Source: Sebastes aleutianus (lineage: Eukaryota; Chordata; Actinopteri; Perciformes; Sebastidae). Taken from it: DNA of 64,000 bases. Shown in pieces: positions 26,195 through 35,612 of this stretch (positions are counted from its first letter, which is position 1; each line of letters starts with the position of its first letter). The stretch is taken from assembly GCA_916700875.1 (NCBI GenBank), contig CAKAKS010000067.1, forward strand, positions 28,090,433 through 28,154,432, in the 5' to 3' direction. The notes under the pieces are model-generated. The model was not told where the DNA came from, did not search any database, and saw only the letters and a program-made list of their open reading frames with translations. Made by a program: the position numbers and the translations under genes.

Positions 26195-26850
26195 TACAGT
26201 AACTTACAGGAGAAACTGCTGCCAGTATTTTACTGTAAAATTTACAGTATCTGTACTGTATCAAAGAATACAGCAACTTACTGTAATCAAAGCATACAGT
26301 AATTTGCTGTAATAATTCAAAAATTACAGTAAAATACTGGCAGCAGTTTCTCCTGTAAGTTACTGTAAAATTTACAGTATCTGTACTGTATCAAAGAATA
26401 CAGCAACTTACTGTAATCAAAGCATACAGTAATTTGCTGTAATAATTCAAAAATTACAGTAAAATACTGGCAGCAGTTTCTCCTGTAAGTTACTGTAAAA
26501 TTTACAGTATCTGTACTGTATCAAAGAATACAGCAGCTTACTGTAATCAAAGCATACAGTAATTTGCTGTAATATTTCAGAAATTACAGTAAAATACTGG
26601 CAGCAGTTTCGCCAGTAAGTTACTGTACAATTTACAGTATCTGTACTGTATCAAAAGAATACAGCAGCTTACTGTAATCAAAGCATACAGTAACTTGCTG
26701 TAATAATTCCAAATACAGTAATTTATTGGTTGCAGTTTCACCAGCAAGATACTGTAAAATTTACAGTATCTCTACTGTATCAGAGAAATACAGTAACTTG
26801 TTGTAATCAAAATGTCCAATAATTTCCTGTAATAATTCCACAAATTACAG
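26195..26850. repeat. 130-bp palindrome-rich satellite inside left end of TTAA element
   Basis: The string TTTACAGTATCTGTACTGTA recurs at 26241, 26371, 26501 and 26631, exactly 130 bp apart. A diverged copy follows 129 bp later at 26760. The first copies are almost identical. Each unit is built from short inverted motifs (TTACTGTAA, TACAGTA, CTGTAA). The segment before the first unit is an inverted copy of the AATACTGGCAGCAGTTTCTC block. The right end of the element has the same motifs but no tandem expansion. Confidence 0.9.
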
Positions 26851-27000
26851 TATTTTAAGCATCTATAAAAACTAACAAGCAAATGAAAAATAACAATTTT
26901 GAACAATAAACACAACAACATGGCATATTCATATTATTCTTGTTTATTATAATAACCTGAGTTTGACAGAAAATAACATCCAAATAAAACATTCAAATAC

Positions 27001-27600
27001 TCAAGCTCTTACAAATAAAAATGGTGTGATGAGTTGTGAGTGAGTAAGAGACACAGTGTGTGTGTGTGTATCTGACTGACTGAGTGAGGGTGTATATTTG
27101 ACTGTGTATGAATATCTGAGTCCATGGACTGAGTAAATACCATAACCTTTCTGTTTCAAAATTAAATAGCCTCCCCTGTTACACTGAGGGGGTTCACTAG
27201 ACAGAACCATCCTATTGAACAATACTGCGTGCTGGCTAAACATCTTCAATATTAAACGTAGAAATAATGCCAGGTTGAACATTGTAAATAGAATAAAATT
27301 CAAAAATACAAAAATAGCCATTACAAATAAAAATACTGTTGTGAATGAATGAATTCATGTGTGAGTGTATCTGAGTAAGTGACGGGCTTAAAACATTTGT
27401 ACTTTGTGGACTGAGTAAATACTGTAACTTTTCTGTTTCAAAATGAAATAGCCTCCCCCGTTACACTGCGGGGGTTCACTAGACAGAACAATACTGTTGA
27501 ACAATACTGTGTGCTGGCTCAATATGGTCAATTATTAAACGTATAAATAATGCCAGGTTGAACATTTTAAGCAAAATTAAATAAAAAATAACATTGTGAA
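27001..27600. repeat. Tandem duplication (~290 bp) inside the TTAA element
   Basis: The sequences at about 27118-27290 and 27405-27570 are diverged copies. Both contain GGACTGAGTAAATAC, AATAGCCTCCCC, GGGGGTTCACTAGACAGAAC and ATAATGCCAGGTTGAACATT. They lie downstream of the minus-strand gene's stop codon, so they could be 3' UTR or spacer. The copies differ at many positions, so the duplication is older than the satellite homogenisation next to it. Confidence 0.8.
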
Positions 27601-27694
27601 TAAGTGAGACACAGACATAAAGGGATTTTCAGTAATTGAGTGAGATATGCAGGGTTTGTCTCTACAGACAGAGTCAGGGATGTGATTGTTAAAC

Positions 27695-30255
27695 TCACAC
27701 AAAGTCCCACTCGAAATCCATGAGCTTCCGCAGGAGGGTGCAAACATGAGGATTCAGGGATGTCCCTTTCTTATGAACCATTTTCCCGCTCTTCTTGCTG
27801 GTCACCTTTCCCTGTCGTGCCTTTGTCCCTCTCTCTGGGTTGATCCTGACACAGCTTCTACAAGGCATAGCAAGGTAAAACAAAAAGACACAAATGTGAA
27901 TCAAACCACCTCTTACCTAAAATTAGACCGCTAAATATTGTTAGTATAAATAATACCTGATTTATTATAAGTCCCCAAATCGTTCTTTTTCATGCTTTAT
28001 GTTTGCAATGCATATTAGAGTAGATACACGTGGACATGGTGAAATACTTCTTGCTAATATAGCTTACTTGCCTGATGTTTTATGAGTCACACTTTTGGAA
28101 TATGAATATAACATTGAGTTTTTTTGGTAACTTGATGACTCTTTGATAATTATCTATTTAATTTAATTATTCAAGACTAATAACAATGGGTTATTAATTT
28201 ATATATGAAATGATATTATTGAAGGCTAATACTGTTTTTATGTTTCTTGTATATATTTTAGAACCACACATACACACCCAAACATCCAAGTGATCATTTA
28301 AGCTTATTTTGGAATGAACTCTCCATACCCTACTCTCTGATCGTATGTCTATCACACATAGATAGATACAAGGATAGCTGTAAGGCCCAAACATCTGACA
28401 CAAATGACTATATGGAATTCAAACTTACTTCTGTATGAATTCAAGTGTCCAGGCAGCGTGATCCTGATATTGGAGGTTGAAGTTGTAGTAGGATGTGAAG
28501 ACAACAGCAAGCCCCAACGCAGACAATGCCCCTTCACACACCACCTGACCCTCGATGCTTACCATCCAGCGCTGGTCGGAAATCATTGGACCTGAAACAC
28601 AATGCAAAAAGCTTTAGGCTGAATACCAAATTGACCATTTGACGAATTATCAAGTGGCCACTTACCGCTTTATTGTTTTTGTATGGTATTGGCATTTCCA
28701 ACTGATATTTGAAAACCTTTCTAAAAAAATGTAAGCCTCCGCTAGATATCAGGAATTCTTGATGTAGGATGCGAGATGCTACTCATCTACTGTACTGCTC
28801 TTTGATGTATCCAGGTAGCCATTTACATACTTGCGACACCATCGCGCACTCATTTTCATAAAGCTTAGTGGTTGTGTCCGTTGCAGTGAAGGAGAAATCA
28901 AGTAAAAAAGTTAATACAAATAAAATAAAATCTACAAAGGGAGGGAGAATATCAAACGAACTATTTACATATTTACAAGCTATAGGAACACCCTAATCCA
29001 GAAAGAGAGTGAGAGAAAAGCTTAAACAAACTATTTACATATCAGAGAAGAATCAGAGAAATTATTATTCCGTAGCCTACTGTGTATGTATTATAGAGTC
29101 AACTATTTATTAACTAAAACATAGCCCACTGTGTATGTATTATAGAGTCAACTATTTATTAACCATCTAAAACTACATATTTATTTATCCATTTCTGTAT
29201 GCACAACTGTTTCAGAATCAGTATCTATTTATAAGAATGTAAAGTTGTGTGTATTATATACAATATAGAAGACATAACCATAGAAACTCACTACAACTGA
29301 ACTCCAACTCCAGCGGCAAGCAGCGTCTTCCTGCCTGCCCCACACCTTCTGACTGCCGACAGGCTCAATAGAAGTACTCTGCATATGTGCACTAGTACAG
29401 TGTAAGTAGAAACGTGGGGCTTAGTGCTTACCTAGAATGATCAACCAAGGGCTATCAGGAAGGGTGAGGGATGTCTTCACAGTCGCCGCTGTGTCTGACA
29501 CCTATATAGGAGACAATAAAGGCATTGCAATTCTAAGTTAATGTTAATACAATTAAACAATGCTTTAACTATAGTTGTCATCAATTTTCCTGTTTAAAGA
29601 AATTATTTTTAAAATCACACTGAGCTCCACTCATTGCATTTCAATGTCTTAATCTGAAATAAACTACATCAGTTATACTCACATCTGCCTGCAAGATGAG
29701 GACATCTCTCTTCTATTTGAAGCACCCTGCATGCTCATGTGAGCACCCTGCTTGCTCATGTGAGCACCCTGCTTGCTCAACAGTATTCTCTCCATCATCT
29801 CTACCTGACCTGATCTGACTCAAAAGATTACCAACTACACAACCTTTATGTGTTCTTGACAAGTGTGATGAAAAAGTGGATATCACAGTAAACATTTTAC
29901 CACAATTTGTGAATGGACATAAGACTGGTTTCCCCTCTTTAATGTGAGTCTTCAAGTGAGAAAATAATGTAGACAAACTGTCACATTTGACAGTACAGAA
30001 ATCGATGTGGCATGATAAAACGTCTAATGTTAATGTCCTTATGCCAGAACATCCTTCCCTCAAGCTTGACTCCCTCTGATCTGGGTGATCTCTATATACA
30101 TGGCATTTTAAAGCTGTAACTTTGCCAAAGGAACGGTAACAATCGTGGAAAGCACATTTAAATGTGATGTGTGGGGTGTTTTGGTGAACTTTCATATGCC
30201 TAACAAAGGCATATTTAGTACCACATGCATGGCGGCAAAATTGACAGTTGAACAT
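27695..30255 (-). pseudogene. Spliced C2H2 zinc-finger gene in the TTAA element, one in-frame stop
   Basis: Four minus-strand exons join with matching phases. Exon 1 is 30255-29683 (donor GAT|GTGAGT). Exon 2 is 29501-29432 (acceptor TATATAG, donor GTAAGC). Exon 3 is 28591-28429 (acceptor TTTCAG, donor GTAAGT). Exon 4 is 27857-27695 (acceptor TTGTAG, ending TGA). The total is 322 codons plus stop. Exon 1 encodes C2H2 fingers with C-x2-C-x12-H-x3-H and C-x4-C-x12-H-x4-H spacing, then a seven-residue repeat (EQAGCSH). A TAG at 29713-29715 interrupts exon 1 ten codons before its donor; everything else is open. The C-terminal part (PMISDQRWMVSIEGQVV... to LMDFEWDFV) resembles the C-terminus of uncharacterised transposon-associated proteins of teleosts. 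If the TAG is real, only the zinc-finger protein of 180 residues is made. A nucleic-acid-binding role is inferred from the fingers. Confidence 0.6.
29073..29164. repeat. 49-bp tandem duplication
   Basis: TAGCC(T/C)ACTGTGTATGTATT followed by ATAGAGTCAACTATTTATTAAC occurs twice, starting at 29073 and 29122. The copies are nearly identical. They lie in the intron between exons 2 and 3 of the zinc-finger gene model. Confidence 0.85.
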
Positions 30256-30737
30256 TCTTGAAACACAAGATAGATACTGCCTCGTCTCCCTTTAGATTGC
30301 TGCTACCTATTAGTAATTATATTGAGAATTTAAATGCTGACTAAGCTAAAACCAGCTAGCTAACGAGCTAACGCTAACTAACGAGCTAGCGCTAGCTAAC
30401 TACCGTGAATATAAGATAGACTACTGATTTGTGTTACCTGTGATACTAATGAGTATTGAAATATAGACGAAGCTAAGAATAGCTAACGACCTAACGTCAG
30501 CTAGCTAATGTACATACATGGAGGAACATGCACTGTGTTAGCAAAGGTACAATACAACTTGATGATTTGACTTACCATGAAGTAACGTAATGTAACCACT
30601 GGAGTTTCCCTTCGTCTGGTCTGACGATCAAAATGGAACTGGCGGTGGTGAAAATAAAAAGTGTTTATCCAAACTGCTGCTGTTTCTCCTCAAGTTGCAC
30701 TGGACAACAACGATGCTGCTGCTGCTGCTGCCAGAGT

Positions 30738-30852
30738 GACCGTTGAGCTGTTGACCGTTGAGCTGTTGAGCTGTTGACCGTTGAGCTGTTGAGCTGTTGA
30801 CCGTTGAGCTGTTGAGCTGTTGACCGTTGAGCTGTGGCGCTCAACGGTCAAC
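30738..30852. repeat. 23-bp minisatellite ending in a perfect hairpin
   Basis: One 15-bp unit (GACCGTTGAGCTGTT) is followed by three 23-bp units (the same plus GAGCTGTT) at 30753, 30776 and 30799. The next partial unit is followed by an inverted copy: GTTGACCGTTGAGC (30819-30832), loop TGTGGC, GCTCAACGGTCAAC (30839-30852), a perfect 14-bp stem. The array is about 500 bp upstream of the zinc-finger start codon, on the 5' side of that gene, so it may lie in or near its promoter. A (CTG)n run adjoins at 30714-30731. Confidence 0.9.
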
Positions 30853-31223
30853 TCGAAAAAAATACGCGCGAGAACTTAGAAAAATAGCCGTTAATTTATT
30901 TTCCCGAGATTCTCAGCGGCAAGCAGTAGATTACTGTGAAAAGATACACTTGACCGCTGGGATCATGGGAGCAAGCGTTCTGACTCCCAGAATGCATTGC
31001 TTTCACAGTAATATACAGTAAAAGCATTTTACAGTATGTAACTGTTAGAATCTCGCTGTAAATTTACATCGAAGTCTTACAGTGTGTTTAATAAAGTACA
31101 TTATTTGTTAGAATTTCAGAATCAGAAAGACGTGTTTTATATTACTGCTGTTTAAACTATATTGTCATTCATTATCTATTTATACACCAGAATCCACACC
31201 AGAGTTATAGTTGTTGACAAATA

Positions 31224-32844
31224 CAGACGTAGGCAAAGTTGTTGGTAACGTTCCGTTAAAGAGAGAAAAACCCACAATGGTCACTGAAATAACTTGAAAC
31301 TGACAAAAGTAATAATAAATAAAAATTCACTGAAAATTAACTAATGAAAATCAGATATTGTTTTTGAATTATGGTTCAGCAGAATCATTTAAAAAAACAA
31401 ACTAATGAAACTGGCCTAGACAAAAATGATGGTAACATTAACTTAATATTTTGTTGCACAACCTTTTGAGGCAATCACTGCAATCAAGTGATTTCTGTAA
31501 CTCTCAATGAGACTTCTGCACCTGTCGACAGGTATGTTGGCCCACTCCTCGTGAGCAAACTGCTCCAGCTGTCTCAGGTTTGAAGGGTGCCTTCTCCAGA
31601 CAGCATGTTTCAGCTCCTTCCACAGATGTTCAATAGGATTTAGATCCGGGCTCATAGAAGGCCACTTCAGAATAGTCCAATGTTTTGTTCTTAGCCATTC
31701 TTGGGTGTTTTTAGCTGTGTTTTGGGTCATTATCCTGTTTGAGGACCCATGACCTGCAACTGAGACCAAGCTTTCTGACACTGGGCAGCACATTTCGCTC
31801 CAGAATGCCTTGATAGTCTTGAGATTTCATTGCACCCTGCACAGATTCAAGACACCCTGTGCCAGATGCAACAAAGCAGCCCCATAACATAACCGAGCCT
31901 CCTCCATGTTTCACATTAGGTACAGTGTTCTTTTCTTTGGATGCTTCATCTCTTCGTCTGTGAACATAGAGCTGATGTGACTTGCCAAAAAGCTCCAGTT
32001 TTGTCTCATCTGTCCAAAGGACATTCTCCCAGAAGCTTTGTGGCTTGTCAATATGCATTTTGGAAAATTCCAGTCTCGCTTTTTTATGATTTGGTGTCCT
32101 CCTGGGTCGTCTTCCATTAAGTCCACTTTGGCTCAAACAGTGACGGATGGTGCGATCTGACACTGATGTACCTTGACCTTGGAGTTCACCTCTAATCTCT
32201 TTGGAAGTTGTTCTGGGCTCTTTGGTTACCATTCGTATTATCCGTCTCTTCAATATGTCATCAATTTTCCCCTTGCGGCCACGTCCAGGGAGGTTGGCTA
32301 CAGTCCCGTGGACCTTAAACTTCTGAATAATATGTGCAGCTGTAGTCACAGGAACATCAAGCTGCTTGGAGATGGTCTTATAGCCTTTACCTTTAACATG
32401 AAGGTCTATAATGTTCTTTCTGATCTCCTGAGACAACTCTCTCCTTAGCTTTCTGTGGTCCATGTTCAGTGTGGTACACACCATGATGCCAAACAGCACA
32501 GTGACTACTTTTCACCCTTTAAATAGGCAGACTGACTGATTACAAGTTTGAAGATACCTGTGATGCTAATTACAGGACACACCTTAGTTTAACATGTCCC
32601 TATGGTCACATTATTTTACATCTTTTCTAGGGGTACCATCATTTTTGTCCTGGCCAGTTTCATTAGTTTGTTTTTTAAAATGATTCTGTTGAACCACAAT
32701 TCAAAAACAATATCTGATTTTCATTAGTTCATTTTCAGTAAATTTTTATTTATTATTACTTTTGTCAGTTTCAAGTTATTTCAGTGACCATTGTGGGTTT
32801 TTCTCTCTTTAACGGAACGTTACCAACAACTTTGCCTACGTCTG
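31224..32844 (-). mobile_element. Tc1/mariner-type transposon with long IR/DR ends
   Basis: The element is 1621 bp and flanked by TA dinucleotides at 31222-31223 and 32845-32846. Its inverted repeats of about 213 bp (31224-31436 and 32632-32844) differ at only about seven positions. Each carries an outer and an inner copy of a motif of the form GACAAA-TGATGGTAAC, outer version GGCAAAGTTGTTGGTAAC. This is the IR/DR layout in which the transposase binds two direct repeats per end. The near-identical ends indicate a fairly recent insertion. It sits about 130 bp from the right end of the TTAA element. Confidence 0.92.
31443..32499 (-). pseudogene. Tc1-like transposase, frame broken by an apparent 2-bp deletion
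   Basis: The upstream frame (from ATG at 32499, or more likely the internal ATG at 32463 starting MDHRKLRREL) carries the N-terminal helix-turn-helix DNA-binding region, a GRGRKGK basic linker, the first catalytic Asp in WTDETK and the second in QDNDPKH. It then hits TAA at 31711-31713. The downstream frame carries TQEWLRTKHW and SPDLNPIEHLW with the catalytic Glu, ending at 31443. The spacing from the second Asp to the Glu fits DD34E if two bases are missing within 31717-31720 (GTGT on the plus strand, a CA-type slip). Apart from that one lesion the gene looks intact, so it is a recently killed copy. It could still be mobilised by a transposase from elsewhere. Confidence 0.92.
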
Positions 32845-32977
32845 TACATTAATAAATGCTTGTATCTGCTTAAAGCTACATTAAGTCTTTTCTAAACATT
32901 TAGTATTTTTATTTATTATACTGCGTATAAATGCTAAATGGGGGGGTTAAAGTAAAGTGCTACCATTATTTTCTAGA

Positions 32978-33384
32978 CAATGAGATGATTTCTATAGGAT
33001 AAAGGTTGAAATAGACTTTTTATTACCAGTTGAAATTACGTTTAAAGCCACTGGTTTGACTTATTTATTGCCACGAAAAACACCACATGGGGGGGCATCC
33101 TGGTGGGTGAGATTCAAAGATGCAAAGACGAAACGCCAAAATAATCGCCACATCCAGAAACTGCAGCATTATTAAATGTTGTAAAACTAAATTGATATAG
33201 TATAAAGGGAGTATTAATTTAAGGATGGAAACAAATCGCAGACATGTTATAATAACAATACCAATAGAGTGCTTTTCAAAATACTCAAAGACTCTTTACA
33301 TGACAAATTAAATAAGTAGAATAAATCCTAGAAGACTAAAACAGAATACAAGCACACAGTAGCTCAGGATATAAAAATCAAACA
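32978..33384. repeat. Left piece of a dispersed repeat split by a TTAA MITE
   Basis: Landmark strings such as GAGTGCTTTTCAAAATACTC and AAAGACTCTTTACATGACAA (33268-33308) are followed by the MITE at 33389. The sequence then resumes with AAAGGTGAGTTTTGAGTAACTT at 33815. Together with 33815-34190 this looks like one older repeat of teleost type. The part at 32978-33230 has no clear content. Confidence 0.5.
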
Positions 33385-33388
33385 TTAA

Positions 33389-33810
33389 AGTTGCAGTCAT
33401 CTGGCGGCATCTAGTGGTCAGGTTGCAGATTGCAACCAATTCAAACTTCTCCCATGTGCCAAGCGTGTCGGAGAACTACGGTGGCCGATGTGAAAACGTG
33501 AAAACGTGAAAATGTGAAAACGTGAAAACGTGAAAACGTGAAAACGTGAAAACGTGAAAACGTGAAAATGGGAATGTCCCTCTCTGGAGCCAGTGTTTGG
33601 TTTGTCCATTCTGGGCTACTGTAGAAACATGGCGGCCGGCTCCGTGAAGAGGACCAGCTCCCTATGTAGATATAAACGGCTCATTCTAAGGTAACAAAAC
33701 AACGACAATTCTTATTTTCAGGTGATTATACACTAAAGAAAACCTACTTATTATTAATATTATATTCAATTTCTGCCAATAGATCCCCCTAAATGTTGCA
33801 CACGGTTCCT
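33389..33810. mobile_element. TTAA-flanked MITE, copy A
   Basis: The element is flanked by TTAA at 33385-33388 and 33811-33814. Its right end, reverse-complemented, is AGGAACCGTGTGCAACATTT. The interior matches the reverse complement of 40011-40447: GCGGCATCTAGTGGTCAGG, AGCCAGTGTTTGG, TAGATATAAACGGCTCATTC and GTGATTATACACTAAAGAAA. At 422 bp with no coding capacity, it is a non-autonomous element of a TTAA-targeting superfamily (piggyBac or Kolobok type). Confidence 0.75.
33490..33569 (+). repeat. 8-bp minisatellite, 10 copies of GTGAAAAC
   Basis: Ten consecutive 8-bp units read GTGAAAAC, with the third and tenth reading GTGAAAAT. The array sits inside TTAA MITE copy A. Copy B has a single diverged counterpart, so the expansion happened after the two copies separated. 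Confidence 0.95.
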
Positions 33811-33814
33811 TTAA

Positions 33815-34190
33815 AAGGTGAGTTTTGAGTAACTTCTTGAACATATCACGATCGGAGCAGTGACGGATGTGTCTGGGGAGAGAGCACCAGAGGGAGGGGG
33901 CGGCTATGGAGAAGGCCCTGTCACCCCAGGTCTGGTGCTTGATCCTGGATGTTGGGGACAGGAGGAACGGAGGCTGCGGGAGGGAGTGTGGTGGTGGAGA
34001 AGGTCGTGTTTTTAGACAGGAGTCGTGAGGTCATGATGTGTGCGTAGGAGTGAGTGAGTAGACCAGCAGCAGAGTTCTGGATATATACTGTTGAGGACTT
34101 TGGAGGATGTACCATGAATAAAACTATAGCAGTAGTTGAGTTTTGGAGACCTGTGGACACCCCGCATTACTGTCCTTGCACACATGCTAC
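33815..34190 (+). repeat. Right piece of the dispersed repeat interrupted at 33385
   Basis: This contains GAGTTTTGAGTAACTTCTTG, GGGGAGAGAGCACCAGAGG, GAGAAGGCCCTGTCACCCC and GTTGAGTTTTGGAGACCTGT. The G-rich sequence of short phrases is typical of an abundant teleost dispersed repeat. It continues the sequence left of the MITE. The short minus-strand frame at 33921-34160 is not a gene. Confidence 0.55.
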
Positions 34191-34914
34191 AATAGTTAGT
34201 GCAGATTGACGTCTAGAAATCACCTCAGCTGAACTGCAGAAGAAGGATATGCTGGACTATTTTTAATTCACTGGGCCCTTTGAACACCACACCTGACAAA
34301 ATAAGGAAATTAGAGATGTTAAAGAGGGAAAAAAAGGTGCTGATATCATGCGTCCATTGTTCAGAGAGCTGAAGGTGTTGTTACAGTCTGACCTGTTAAT
34401 GGTCAGTGCCGTACGAACAAATAGAAGTCAAACAGCTGACACCTGGACAGCAGGATGTGTTTGGTCACCGCACATCCTGGAACACCCACTCACAAATCTA
34501 ACACACACACATATGCACGCACACACAGATTGACTTGTGAATTCAGATATCTAACACAAAGCACATAAACTATTTGAAACTATTACCAGAAACATGATTT
34601 CAAAGTGACGACACAGGTAGCAGCTATGCATATTTTGGCACAATATTTACAGGTGCAGCCCATAAAAACATCAAGATTGTGTTTTTTTTTCAGAGATAAA
34701 ACATTCAAACCATGATCAATGCAATCTTTCATAATGATTAGATAGTTTATGAGTCACAATCCCTGCTTGTTGTTTTGTCCTCACACTTCTGGCTTTTGAT
34801 CAAAGTGGATATTTTTCGGTCTCAAGCTGAACATTTTACATATTGAAATTGTTCAACAAAATAAAGTCCAATATTTAAAGCTGCACTATTTAGTTTAGGT
34901 TTACGTCCCCCGCC
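34191..34914. other. Gene-free stretch
   Basis: No gene, RNA or clear repeat is supported. A short CA-rich segment lies at 34500-34528. Confidence 0.4.
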
Positions 34915-35176
34915 ATATAGATCAGTGATTCTCAAAGGGGGGCCCGGGGACCCCCAGGGGTTCGTGGCACTCTGCCAAGGGGGACCATGGCGCCAGTAAA
35001 ACAACCATATTGTGTCCATTCCTCCCACCCACTTTAGCTCTGGGCCAATAGAAACTCTGATAAGATTGTGACACATCACGTCAATCTGTCATGAATCAGT
35101 CACTTCTCTCAGGGCGCAACGAACCGTTCCTGCTGCGGCTTAGCTTAGCTTATTAGCCAGCCAGCTAGCTGGTGAA

Positions 35177-35612
35177 CATGGAGAAATATTGGAGTCAGTC
35201 CATATCGTCAAGTGACGCTAAGACCAAACTAGATAATTGAGAAAATATGACAACAGTTATATCGAGTTTGGTTTTATTGAGAACAGTGACGGGAGGCCTA
35301 TGGAAAGGAGGCTGGGTCACGGGCGGACATGGGTCTTGGGGTGTGGGGGATAACACATGCAAAGTGTAACTAAAGCTGCGTGTGATTGGCTCAATTACGG
35401 CGAGTGCAGACCAGATTTCACTGCGCATGTGTTATACCCCCAAAGATATGATGCGTTGATGACGCGTGCCGCAGCCTCCTTTCCATAGGCCTTGCCCAGA
35501 ATGCGTCATGTGTGTTCAGGTGATCGTGGACGAAGCCATGAAGCCGGCCAAGCTAAAGCGACATCTGATTACAAAGCACCCTGAATATCAGGGCAAAACA
35601 ACATGGTGTTAA
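35177..35612 (+). pseudogene. BED zinc-finger remnant of a hAT/ZBED-type protein
   Basis: An ATG at 35177 starts MEKYWSQSISSSDAKTKLDN and soon meets a stop at 35237. After a 199-bp MITE (35294-35492), the frame at 35496-35612 reads PECVMCVQVIVDEAMKPAKL, then RHLITKHPEYQ and a stop. The C-x2-C ... H-x4-H arrangement is a BED finger as in ZBED-family and hAT transposase proteins. With stops, an insertion and no transposase core it is non-functional. Confidence 0.75.
35294..35492. repeat. Nested MITE with perfect 21-bp inverted ends
   Basis: The left arm at 35294-35314 begins AGGCCTATGGAAAGG and ends GAGGCTG. The right arm at 35472-35492 is its exact reverse complement. Imperfect pairing continues inward for about 50 bp more, for example ATAACACATGC against its complement near 35430. 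The element is 199 bp and lies inside the hAT remnant. No duplicated flanking bases were convincing. Confidence 0.85.

Larger units (their letters stand above)
26166..31087 (-). mobile_element. 4.9-kb TTAA-flanked DNA element (Kolobok-like candidate)
   Basis: The element is bounded by TTAA at 26162-26165 and TTAA at 31088-31091. Its ends pair imperfectly: the left end reads GTGCACTGTAAAAC and the right end, reverse-complemented, ACACACTGTAAGAC. Further CTGTAAA/TTTACAG motifs lie inside both ends. TTAA target duplications occur in piggyBac and Kolobok superfamilies. The interior carries a spliced C2H2 zinc-finger gene model on the minus strand, a one-sided 130-bp satellite, a tandem duplication and a minisatellite. 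No transposase catalytic motif was recognised, so Kolobok-like is a hypothesis. The element may instead be a non-autonomous one that captured a gene. Confidence 0.55.
26071..32977. repeat. Outer foldback repeat interrupted by two transposons
   Basis: The left arm (about 26071-26130) and right arm (about 32921-32977) are inverted copies of each other. Both contain TCTAGAAA, CACTTTACTTTAA, a C-run and TTAGCATTTA, read on opposite strands. Removing the two inserted elements (26166-31087 and 31224-32844) leaves about 360 bp, a normal MITE size. The unit is therefore best read as one old MITE into which a TTAA element and a Tc1 element inserted separately. The MITE class is unknown. Confidence 0.6.
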
